Origin: an uncultured Bacteroides sp.
GTDB lineage: Bacteria > Bacteroidota > Bacteroidia > Bacteroidales > Bacteroidaceae
NCBI GenBank assembly: GCA_944321495.1
Contig: CALULP010000003.1
Location: forward strand, 17,993 to 81,992
Direction of reading: 5' to 3'
DNA length: 64,000 nt
Both the position numbers and the translations under genes were made by a program. Shown here piece by piece: positions 25,067 through 31,894 of this stretch. Position 1 is the first letter of the stretch; each line of letters opens with the position of its first letter. The notes under the pieces were generated by a model. That model did not search any database. It was not told the DNA's origin and was given only the letters and a program-made list of their open reading frames with translations.

Positions 25067-26296
25067 CTACAGCAATTTCTTGCTTAAATAGCGCACCGGA
25101 TACCAGACGGACAGGAAGCCCACGGCGATGACGGTGGCGAATACCAGCAATACGTCCGTGGCATGTACGCTGACGGGATAGGCTTCTACCAGGAATGCCC
25201 CGTTTCCTCCTCCCAGCGTGATAAGCCCGAAAGCCTGTTGCAGGAAGCACAGCAACAGTCCGCCCGCAATGCCTGCGATGGCGCCGAACGTGGCAATCAA
25301 CCGTCCCTCAAAGAGGAAAATGCGGGCTATGAGCCGTTCGTTGGCACCCAGGTTGCGTAAAGTTTCCACATCTTCGCGTTTGTCCAGAATCAGCATGGAC
25401 AACGAACCTATCACATTGAAGCAGGCGATGACCAAGATGAACGTCAGGAAGAGGTAAGAGATGAGTTTTTCTATCTTCATGATGCGGAACACGTCCGCCT
25501 GCTGTTCGTAGCGGTCCTGTACCCGGTAGCGGTCGCCCAGTATGTCTTGTATCTCCTGTTGGGCGCGGCCGGTATCGTAGCCGGGCTTCAGTTTCAGCTC
25601 TATGGCGGAAACCTCTGTGCGGTAGCCGAACAGCTTGCGGGCAAAGTCGAGCGAGGTCAGTATGTAGCGCGCGTCGTATTTCTGTTGGTTGACGATGAAC
25701 ACCACGCCGGGCGAGTGGAGGTGGCTTTTGTTGAATGCGGCGGCAGGATTGGCAAGGTTTACCCGGACGTTCCGTTTGGGGGCATACACCTGCAGCGGGT
25801 CGACAAACTGGATGCCGGTACCCAGTTCCGACATCAGCTCGATGCCCATGATGCCGTAATCGGCCACCGAATCTTTCAGCATGAAACTTCCGGCTCCCAA
25901 CAGCAGGCTGTCTATGGCGGTCAGTTGCTCAAAGTTATTTTCCACTCCTTTGATGGTAGCCATGGTCTGGTGGTCTTTGTATTGCACCATGGCATTTTCT
26001 TCTATGGTCTCGGTCCATACGTCGATGTAAGGCAATGCCCGCACGGCCCGGATATCCGGGTCGTCGTCGGGCGTGAATACCTTGCCTTCGCGGGCGGTGA
26101 TTTTCAGCTCTGGGTCGAAGGCGGTGAACAGTTGCTCCACCATCTCCTGAAAGCCGTTGAACACCGACAAGGTGCACACCATGGCCATCGTTGCCAAGGC
26201 TACCCCGCATACCGAGATGGCGGAGATGATGTTGATGGCGTTGTGCTTCTTCTTGGCAAAGAGGTAACGGCGTGCTATGTAAAAGGGCAAGTTCAC
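25067..26296 (-). CDS. LolC/FtsX-type ABC transporter permease
   Basis: A 409-residue inner-membrane permease of the lipoprotein-releasing (LolCE) type: N-terminal FYIARRYLFAKKKHNAINII leads into the first membrane span, a large periplasmic domain follows (about 45-265), and three more spans make the C-terminal FtsX domain (from FLTFILVIACFNVIGSLSML to the end). Translation starts at GTG 26294-26296, which keeps the family's N-terminus (MNLPFYIARR) and directly abuts the rbfA stop codon, so the two genes are very likely coupled. A partner ATPase is not in this window. Confidence 0.88.
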   Translation of the reverse strand: MNLPFYIARRYLFAKKKHNAINIISAISVCGVALATMAMVCTLSVFNGFQEMVEQLFTAFDPELKITAREGKVFTPDDDPDIRAVRALPYIDVWTETIEENAMVQYKDHQTMATIKGVENNFEQLTAIDSLLLGAGSFMLKDSVADYGIMGIELMSELGTGIQFVDPLQVYAPKRNVRVNLANPAAAFNKSHLHSPGVVFIVNQQKYDARYILTSLDFARKLFGYRTEVSAIELKLKPGYDTGRAQQEIQDILGDRYRVQDRYEQQADVFRIMKIEKLISYLFLTFILVIACFNVIGSLSMLILDKREDVETLRNLGANERLIARIFLFEGRLIATFGAIAGIAGGLLLCFLQQAFGLITLGGGNGAFLVEAYPVSVHATDVLLVFATVIAVGFLSVWYPVRYLSKKLL

Positions 26297-26638
26297 TTAT
26301 TTGTCGGTATTGAGCAGTTGGTCGATGTGCTCCAGGTAGTCCAGCGAGTCGTCCAGGAAGAATTTTATTTCGGGGATGATGCGCAATTGGTGGCGCACGC
26401 GGCTGCCCAGTTCAAAACGGATGGACTTGGCGTTGGCATTGATGTTCTGTATGATTTCCTCTCCTTTGCCGGAAGGGAAAATGCTGAGATACGCGCGTGC
26501 CACGCTCAGGTCGGGACTGATGCGCACGGCGCTTACCGATATCAATATGCCGTGCGTGGCCTGGGTCTGTTTCTGGAAAATGTCGCTCAGTTCCTTTTGG
26601 ATTAAGCGTGCAATCTTATTTTGTCGGGTCGTTTCCAT
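26297..26638 (-). CDS. rbfA: Ribosome-binding factor A
   Basis: A 113-residue KH-like-fold protein that assists 30S subunit maturation (16S rRNA 5' end). The N-terminus METTRQNKIARLIQKELSDI and the conserved VSAVRISPDLSVARAYLSIF segment followed by LGSRVRHQLRIIPEIKFFLDDSL are typical. Short but full length. Immediately followed on the same strand by the LolC-type gene with no intergenic base. Confidence 0.95.
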   Translation of the reverse strand: METTRQNKIARLIQKELSDIFQKQTQATHGILISVSAVRISPDLSVARAYLSIFPSGKGEEIIQNINANAKSIRFELGSRVRHQLRIIPEIKFFLDDSLDYLEHIDQLLNTDK

Positions 26639-26713
26639 ATCACTTGTTTTTTAGGTTTATGTCTGTTATTCTTCGCTTGTTTGTCGATGAAGTCTGCCGT
26701 TTCGTGGATTTTG

Positions 26714-26745
26714 TTTGTTTATCCCGGCAATACCCCGTACCTTTG
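26714..26745 (+). promoter_or_regulatory. Near-perfect Bacteroidetes promoter with no gene behind it
   Basis: TTTG (26714-26717), a 20-nt spacer, and TACCTTTG (26738-26745): the full -33/-7 consensus with ideal spacing, on the plus strand. No plus-strand gene follows; a terminator does (26806-26845). Confidence 0.7.
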
Positions 26746-26751
26746 GTGCAC

Positions 26752-26845
26752 GTAAAAACAAGCTCTCTCTAAATAGCGTTTTTCATGTAATATTAAACAT
26801 GTCATGCCGTCTTTGCCCGTGAGGTGCAGAGGCGGCTTCTTTTTT
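26752..26845 (+). ncRNA. Candidate small RNA between rbfA and yfhO
   Basis: The promoter at 26714-26745 predicts a start near 26752. The transcript would hold a small CATGT/ACATG hairpin (26784-26788 / 26797-26801) and end at a strong intrinsic terminator: an 11-bp stem 26806-26816 / 26126-type partner at 26826-26836 (two G-U pairs), a 9-nt loop and the T-run TTCTTTTTT. The T-run lies only on the plus-strand side, so the terminator does not suit the minus-strand yfhO gene. Length is about 94 nt. The only ATG-started frame inside encodes seven residues. I do not recognise the family. Confidence 0.6.
26806..26845 (+). terminator. Intrinsic terminator of the candidate small RNA
   Basis: Stem GCCGTCTTTGC (26806-26816) with GCAGAGGCGGC (26826-26836), 9-nt loop, followed by TTCTTTTTT (26837-26845). 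Confidence 0.75.
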
Positions 26846-26850
26846 CCCCG

Positions 26851-29382
26851 TCAGGCAGTTTCCCGGTTCAGCCGTTTCTTCCCTGTCCATACTGCGGCAA
26901 CGGCTCCCAGCAGGAGGAGAATCAGCGCGGCATAGGCTATGCCTTCGGTGACGTGCAGGCTTTGCGGGTCGAAACGCATCTCGATGGTATGTTTCCCTGC
27001 CGGCACGTACAGGCTGCGTAGGATGTAGTTGGCGCGTGCCAGTTCGGCAGGCTGCCCGTCGATGGTGACCTGCCACCCGTCCGGATAGTAGATTTCGGAG
27101 AACACGGCGATGCCGTCCTGCGCATTCTGCGTCTCATATACCAGCTGGTTGGGGCGATAGCTTTTTAACCGGATGTCGGAAGCCCCGTCCTTATGTCCCG
27201 TTGTCGCCTCTTTCAAGGCCGGCTTGAAGCGGGCGTCCACTACGGCGGTCTCGGTAGGCACGATGTCGGCAAGGGCGTCTATCTCTTCGTTGGCATTGTC
27301 TACGTACCGCACGTTGTTTACGAACCAGGCATTGCCATACGCGTAGGGGTTCATGACCGGAACGGTTTCCCCCTGCTGCCCGGCCGGGAAAATGAAGTAT
27401 TTGGTGTTCAGCATGTTCAGTACGCGGAATTTGGAGGCATCCACACTGTCCATGTCGCCGCCGGCCTTGGCCACGGCGCTGTAGGCTGCCTGCATTTCGG
27501 GCACAATGTGGTGGTCTATCATCTCCTGGTAGCGGCGCAACTTGGCGGCATGGTAGCCGCCCACGCTTTTATGCCAGTAGGCGGTGTTGTTTTCGTTGAA
27601 CGTCCTGGTGGCAAAATTCAGCACGCGGTAGTCCAAGGCCGGGTCTTGCAGAATCAGCTCGTCGGTCGCTGTCTTGTTGAACGTGGTCACCTGGGTCGAT
27701 TTGGGCACGAACTGGCTGTCGTTCAGGTAACGCTTGTTCACGCCCCACAAGTCTATCAGGCAGAGCAGCCCGATGCCGCCCACCGTGAGCGACTGGCGCA
27801 ACTTGCCTGCCGCATAGAGCCCGAGGAGCAGTACCCCGACGGCAATGATGATGAAGCTGCGCAACGCGTCGGCCTGCACCAGCGCGGCACGCATCTCCGA
27901 CAGGTTGGTCAGTATGCCGTTCAGCTCGCTGGGGGGAATCATGCCTTGGTCGGCGGCGCTTTGCAGCATCTGTGCCTCTTGGGCGAGCACGTAGTCCGAG
28001 GGCGAAGGGGTGCCCGGCACGGCCAGCCACAGGGCCACGCCTGCCGTCAGCAGCAGGCAAAGGCCGGTCTGCTTCAGGTTCTTCCGCAACAACGCCGATT
28101 CTTTCAACACTTTCACCAGCGCGAACATGGCCAGCAGCGGGATGGTAAACTCGGCAATGACCAGAATGGACGATACGGCACGGAACTTATTGTACATCGG
28201 GATGTAGTCGATGAAGAAGTCGGTCAGCGGCATGAAGTTCTTGCCCCACGACAGCAGGATGGAGAACACTGTGGCGGCCACCAGCGCCCACTTCAGCGGT
28301 CCTTTCACCACGAAGCAGCCCAACAGGAACAGGAACAGCACGAAAGCCCCTACGTACACCGGCCCCGACGTCATGGGCTGGGTGCCGAAGTATTGGGTCA
28401 GCTGGCCGTACAGGCTGCTGTACATCGGGTTGGCTTTCTTCATGGCGGTCTCGCTGGCCGAAAGGGGGACGGAAGCCCCGCCCTTGTAGTTGGGCACCAG
28501 CAGGGTCAGCGTCTCGCCGATGCCGTAGCTCCATTGCGTGATGTAGTCGCGGTCAAGTCCGCTGCTGGTCTGCTTGGCGGCATCGCCGGTGTACACCAGC
28601 TCGCTCTTGCCGCGCATGGTTTCCTTGCTGTACGTATAGGTGTGGTACAGGTTGGAGAGGTTGGCTGCCACGCCCACCAGGCCGGCTACCACCAGTACGG
28701 CGCTCGCCCGGAAGAACTGGGGCAAGGTTTTCTCTTTCCATGCCTGCACAAAGTAGGCAACGGCCACAAACAGGATGACGAACAGGAAGTAATAGGACAT
28801 CTGCACATGGTTGGACATAATCTGCAAGGCAATGAACAGCCCCGTCACCAGGCCTCCCGCCAGCAACCTGCCCCGGTAGGCCAGCACGATGCCCGCCAGC
28901 GTGGGCGGAATGTAGGCCAGGGTGATGAACTTCCACAAGTGCCCCGCCGACATCAGGATGAAGAAGTAGGACGAGAATGCCCACAGCACGCCGCCCAATC
29001 CGGCCAGCCATGCCGGTATGCCGAACACGCGCAGCAGGATGTAGAAGCCCAGCATCATGATGAACGTCAGTCCCACGTAGCCCGGCAGGAAAAGCTGGTA
29101 GACGTTTTGCACCCATTTCAGCGGTTGCACCGAGTCATAGGCAGGGGCAATCTGGTAGGTAGGCATGCCGCCGAAGATGGAGTTGGTCCAGCGGGTGCGC
29201 TCACCGGTCTCTTCGTAGTAAAGGGCGGCCTCACGTCCGGCGCCGGCACCTGCGGCCGTGTCATGCTGGAACAGAATGCGCCCCTCGATGTCCGCCGGGA
29301 AAAAATAGGCGAACGAGAGCACCGCGAAGACTACGATGGCAATCACGTCGGGAAGAAGTTTTTTTATCGTCATATCGGTCAT
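26851..29382 (-). CDS. YfhO family multi-span membrane protein
   Basis: An inner-membrane protein of about 843 residues with roughly a dozen hydrophobic spans and a long C-terminal extracytoplasmic domain (from about residue 590, with FSEIYYPDGWQVTIDGQPAE) before a last span near the end. The family is related to GT-C glycosyltransferases and in Firmicutes helps glycosylate lipoteichoic acid; its role in Bacteroidetes is not known. The start is taken at 29382 (MTDMTIKKLLPDVIAI); ATG 29373 is an equally good alternative. An acidic pair after the first span (PADIEGRILFQHD) fits the GT-C pattern. Confidence 0.87.
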   Translation of the reverse strand: MTDMTIKKLLPDVIAIVVFAVLSFAYFFPADIEGRILFQHDTAAGAGAGREAALYYEETGERTRWTNSIFGGMPTYQIAPAYDSVQPLKWVQNVYQLFLPGYVGLTFIMMLGFYILLRVFGIPAWLAGLGGVLWAFSSYFFILMSAGHLWKFITLAYIPPTLAGIVLAYRGRLLAGGLVTGLFIALQIMSNHVQMSYYFLFVILFVAVAYFVQAWKEKTLPQFFRASAVLVVAGLVGVAANLSNLYHTYTYSKETMRGKSELVYTGDAAKQTSSGLDRDYITQWSYGIGETLTLLVPNYKGGASVPLSASETAMKKANPMYSSLYGQLTQYFGTQPMTSGPVYVGAFVLFLFLLGCFVVKGPLKWALVAATVFSILLSWGKNFMPLTDFFIDYIPMYNKFRAVSSILVIAEFTIPLLAMFALVKVLKESALLRKNLKQTGLCLLLTAGVALWLAVPGTPSPSDYVLAQEAQMLQSAADQGMIPPSELNGILTNLSEMRAALVQADALRSFIIIAVGVLLLGLYAAGKLRQSLTVGGIGLLCLIDLWGVNKRYLNDSQFVPKSTQVTTFNKTATDELILQDPALDYRVLNFATRTFNENNTAYWHKSVGGYHAAKLRRYQEMIDHHIVPEMQAAYSAVAKAGGDMDSVDASKFRVLNMLNTKYFIFPAGQQGETVPVMNPYAYGNAWFVNNVRYVDNANEEIDALADIVPTETAVVDARFKPALKEATTGHKDGASDIRLKSYRPNQLVYETQNAQDGIAVFSEIYYPDGWQVTIDGQPAELARANYILRSLYVPAGKHTIEMRFDPQSLHVTEGIAYAALILLLLGAVAAVWTGKKRLNRETA

Positions 29383-29400
29383 TTGCTTTACAATTCCGGG

Positions 29401-29408
29401 CAAAGATA
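29401..29408 (-). promoter_or_regulatory. -7 box for yfhO
   Basis: Minus strand TATCTTTG, exact TAnnTTTG, 19 bp before the chosen start. It supports the short N-terminus rather than the longer open frame to 29421. Confidence 0.6.
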
Positions 29409-29462
29409 GCGCAAACCGCACGCAATCGGAAATAAATTTGTTCTATTTACGGTAAAATGTAG

Positions 29463-29470
29463 TACTTTTG
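29463..29470 (+). promoter_or_regulatory. -7 box for mtnN
   Basis: Plus strand TACTTTTG, exact TAnnTTTG, with a TTTG about 22 nt upstream. The transcript leader would contain the 11-bp repeat array at 29517-29560. Confidence 0.55.
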
Positions 29471-29485
29471 TGCCCGGAGCCTGTC

Positions 29486-29596
29486 CGAAACCTTTACAAA
29501 CCTCCGACAGACCCGGGCCGTACCCGGCTCGTACCCCGTTCGGTACCGGTTCGGTCGTCATCTGGCCATATGGAGCGGAAAAAGAGCGGACAAACC
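29486..29596 (+). repeat. 11-bp-period array, copy C
   Basis: Four 11-bp units at 29517-29560 (GCCGTACCCGG, CTCGTACCCCG, TTCGGTACCGG, TTCGGTCGTCA). Left flank CTTTACAAACCTCCG...AGACCCGG matches the left flank of copy B; right flank TGGAGCGGAAAAAGAGCGGA followed by CAAACC matches the right flanks of copies A and B. Confidence 0.82.
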
Positions 29597-29666
29597 GTGG
29601 CGGAGGACAGGCGAAGAGACATTGGAAAACCACCGGCGGCAAGCCGGCATAACGAGATTGCAAAAG

Positions 29667-30374
29667 ATGAGAATAGGAGTTATCAGCGCCATGGAGAGCG
29701 AGCACAACCGGCTGGTTGCTTGCCTGGACGGGGCAAAGGACGTGCGCCGGGACGCCTGGCAATATGTGCAAGGCAGGTTGGGAAGCAATGAGGCCGTGCT
29801 GGCGCGTTGCGGCATCGGGAAAGTGAATGCCGCCGTAGGGACTGCCGAACTGCTCCGGCAGTTTGCCCCCGACTGTGTGGTCAGTACCGGTGTGGCAGGA
29901 GGCATCGATGCCTCCCTGCGGGTGATGGACGTGGTGGCAGGCGCAAGCGTGGTGTATCACGACGTGTGGTGCGGCGAGGGCAATGCCTACGGGCAGGTGC
30001 AGGGACTTCCTGCCGTGTTCAGTGCCCACCCCGTGCTGTTGTCCCATGCCTTGGCTATGGATAAGGCCGGCGGGGAAAGCCGCGTGTACGGCGGCCTGAT
30101 TTGCACGGGCGACCGCTTCATCACCGACCGCCCCTCGCTGGATGCCATCAAGGCGCGTTTTCCCCAAGGCCTGGCGGTAGACATGGAGTCGGCAGCCATT
30201 GCGCAGACGTGTTATCTGTATGGCGTGCCTTTCCTCAGTTTCCGCATCATCAGCGACACACCCGGCGTGGACAACCACTGGCAGCAGTACACGGACTTCT
30301 GGGGTACGATGGCCGACCGCTCTTTCCGGATTACCCGGGATTTCCTGGCTTCGCTGCCTGACGTAATACAGTAA
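29667..30374 (+). CDS. mtnN: 5'-methylthioadenosine/S-adenosylhomocysteine nucleosidase
   Basis: A 235-residue cytoplasmic enzyme that hydrolyses adenine from methylthioadenosine and S-adenosylhomocysteine. The start MRIGVISAMESEHNRL carries the catalytic glutamate in AMESE; the conserved STGVAGGIDASL, the substrate-binding DMESAAIAQTCY and FRIISDTPG with the catalytic aspartate follow. With the downstream luxS it forms the two-step detoxification of S-adenosylhomocysteine that yields homocysteine and the AI-2 precursor. Confidence 0.94.
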   Translation: MRIGVISAMESEHNRLVACLDGAKDVRRDAWQYVQGRLGSNEAVLARCGIGKVNAAVGTAELLRQFAPDCVVSTGVAGGIDASLRVMDVVAGASVVYHDVWCGEGNAYGQVQGLPAVFSAHPVLLSHALAMDKAGGESRVYGGLICTGDRFITDRPSLDAIKARFPQGLAVDMESAAIAQTCYLYGVPFLSFRIISDTPGVDNHWQQYTDFWGTMADRSFRITRDFLASLPDVIQ

Positions 30375-30385
30375 GGATTTGTTGC

Positions 30386-30734
30386 TGCACTTTTTTCTTT
30401 CGCTTGCCTGAAAGAAGAAGCTGCCCAAAAAAAAGGACCCCGGTTGTGCCCGTCACGTTCGCCAGTCGATGCCGGAGAACCATGCGGCGTCAAACTGTGT
30501 CTGTGGAAACCGGCTGTGCAGCGTTTTTCGGTCAGTGCCCTCTGCCGGATGGTCGCGCCTAAGCGGAGGGGCGTGAAGCGGAGAGCGCGTTTTTGCGTGA
30601 AGAACGGCAGTCTGTCTGAGCGAAGCGAGTTTTCTGCCGTTTAGCAAAAACACGCTCGGAGTAGCCCCGGAGATTCAGCGCTTGATTTTTTCTTTTGGTA
30701 GCTTTTCTTTTGCATCAAGGCAAAAGAAAAGTAC
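30386..30734 (+). repeat. Mosaic intergenic repeat, copy 2, with inverted ends
   Basis: The left end (30390-30440) is the reverse complement of the right end of copy 1 (A/T-rich hairpin, then GGACCCCGGTTGTGCCCG). Next come GATGCCGGAGAACCATGCGG and TAAGCGGAGGGGCGTGAAGC, each inverted relative to copy 1, then the shared hairpin core AACGGCAG (30603-30610) / CTGCCGTT (30634-30641) around CTGTCTGAGCGAAGCGAG in the same orientation as copy 1. The right end is the hairpin at 30703-30732. Confidence 0.82.
30703..30732 (+). terminator. 12-bp-stem hairpin at the end of mosaic repeat copy 2
   Basis: Perfect stem CTTTTCTTTTGC (30703-30714) / GCAAAAGAAAAG (30721-30732), 6-nt loop ATCAAG, 34 bp before luxS. 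Same geometry as 16171-16200, including the loop end CAAG. Confidence 0.55.
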
Positions 30735-30766
30735 ACTTATATGAAACTATAAATTATATATTTGAT

Positions 30767-31252
30767 ATGGAAAAAATACCCAGCTTTACAATCGACCACA
30801 TTCGTCTGCTGCGTGGCATCTACGTGTCGCGCAAAGATGAAGTGAACGGTGAGACCGTTACTACGTTTGACATCCGCATGAAGGAGCCCAACCGTGAGCC
30901 TGCCTTGGGGCAGGGGGCGCTCCACACCATTGAGCACCTGGCGGCAACCTATCTGCGGAATGAGCCCCGCTGGAAGGACAAAATCATCTATTGGGGGCCT
31001 ATGGGATGCCTCACCGGCAATTACCTGCTGATGAAGGGGGACTTGCAGCCGCAAGATATCCTGCCTCTGTTGCAGGACACTTTCCGCTTTATTGCTTCCT
31101 ATGAGGGCGAAGTGCCCGGGGCTGCCCCTGCCGATTGCGGCAACTATTTGTTGCACGACCTGCCTATGGCCCGATGGGAGTCGGCGAAGTATCTCCGCGA
31201 AGTGCTGGAGCACATGACGGAGGCCAACATGCATTATCCGGAAAAAGAATAG
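30767..31252 (+). CDS. luxS: S-ribosylhomocysteine lyase (AI-2 synthase)
   Basis: A 161-residue metalloenzyme that splits S-ribosylhomocysteine into homocysteine and 4,5-dihydroxy-2,3-pentanedione, the AI-2 precursor. The metal site is His53 and His57 (ALHTIEHLAATYLRN) with Cys124 (DCGNYLLHDLPMA); the catalytic cysteine is Cys81 (MGCLTGNYLL). The start at 30767 (MEKIPSFTIDHI) gives the normal length. It follows mtnN, with the mosaic repeat between them, so a single transcript is uncertain. Confidence 0.96.
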   Translation: MEKIPSFTIDHIRLLRGIYVSRKDEVNGETVTTFDIRMKEPNREPALGQGALHTIEHLAATYLRNEPRWKDKIIYWGPMGCLTGNYLLMKGDLQPQDILPLLQDTFRFIASYEGEVPGAAPADCGNYLLHDLPMARWESAKYLREVLEHMTEANMHYPEKE

Positions 31253-31338
31253 GGGGCGCTTCCTCCGGCCGTTGTGCATCCTGTCGATTAATATGTGTTA
31301 ATTATACCCTGATATTTTTCAGATTCATCAAAAATTCT

Positions 31339-31346
31339 TATATTTG
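31339..31346 (+). promoter_or_regulatory. -7 box for the small winged-helix gene
   Basis: TATATTTG, exact TAnnTTTG, 45 bp before the ATG at 31391. Confidence 0.5.
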
Positions 31347-31390
31347 GTTACGATTTAAAGCAAATGTCTAACCTCTAAAATGTTTTTGTT

Positions 31391-31615
31391 ATGGATGCAC
31401 ATACTATTGGTGTCAACGCAGGAGTCGTTTGGAGACTTTTAGACAATAACCGGGGGTGGGAATATAGCGAACTGAAGAAGGCCTCCGGGTTGTCTGACAG
31501 AGACTTGAATGCCGCTATCGGATGGCTGGCGCGTGAAGACAAGATTCAGTTTTGGACAGACAAGAAAGGGGACAAAGAGTACCTGTATCTGGAATTGAAT
31601 CTTTATATCGGCTGA
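31391..31615 (+). CDS. Small winged-helix protein (DUF2582 type)
   Basis: A 74-residue protein matching the DUF2582 winged-helix family common in Bacteroidales: GVNAGVVWRLLDNNRGWEYS, then ELKKASGLSDRDLNAAIGWL as recognition helix region, then a wing IQFWTDKKGDKEYLYLEL. Probably nucleic-acid binding by fold, but no target is known. It has its own promoter and a terminator, so it is monocistronic. Confidence 0.85.
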   Translation: MDAHTIGVNAGVVWRLLDNNRGWEYSELKKASGLSDRDLNAAIGWLAREDKIQFWTDKKGDKEYLYLELNLYIG

Positions 31616-31645
31616 CTGGGCCGTTTATATCAAAGCTTGAAAATG

Positions 31646-31687
31646 AAAGGTTGCTGTAACATGCGGACAGCAGCCTTTTGTTTTTTT
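31646..31687 (+). terminator. Intrinsic terminator after the winged-helix gene
   Basis: Stem AAAGGTTGCTGT (31646-31657) / ACAGCAGCCTTT (31667-31678), loop of 9 nt, followed by TGTTTTTTT. Confidence 0.85.
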
Positions 31688-31812
31688 ATGAAGTGTGCTT
31701 GCCTGTTTCCGAATACAAATCATACCCTTTAAAAAGACATTTCGCTTCCCCTCAAAAAGAAATCCATCCCTTTTCATTAACAAATTTTTATGGCTTTCAT
31801 AGGGTGTTGTAC

Positions 31813-31820
31813 TACCTTTG
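31813..31820 (+). promoter_or_regulatory. -7 box upstream of susC
   Basis: TACCTTTG, exact TAnnTTTG, 75 bp before the susC start. No good -33 TTTG is seen, which is common for activator-dependent promoters. Confidence 0.55.
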
Positions 31821-31864
31821 TATCGGGTTCGCAAGGCTTTCTGCCGTCTTGTGTGCCCGTTAGC

Positions 31865-31879
31865 AACCAAGTATTAACC
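31865..31879 (-). promoter_or_regulatory. Direct repeat GGTTAAT-N4-GGTT before susC
   Basis: On the minus strand GGTTAAT (31873-31879) and GGTT (31865-31868) are 11 bp apart. Similar 11-bp spaced GGTT words precede the GH5 gene (43995-44009) and GH2 gene (53333-53350). A possible binding site for the locus regulator; inference only. Confidence 0.3.
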
Positions 31880-31894
31880 ATTAAATAATGTACA

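Larger units (their letters stand above)
30375..30766. other. Intergenic region mtnN/luxS
   Basis: This 392-bp gap has no gene. Nearly all of it is mosaic repeat copy 2, followed by a short AT-rich leader to luxS. Confidence 0.75.

Noticed and set aside
26799-26822. Seven-codon frame within the candidate small RNA
   Set aside because: Too short to support as a gene and its stop falls inside the terminator loop; kept only as a note.
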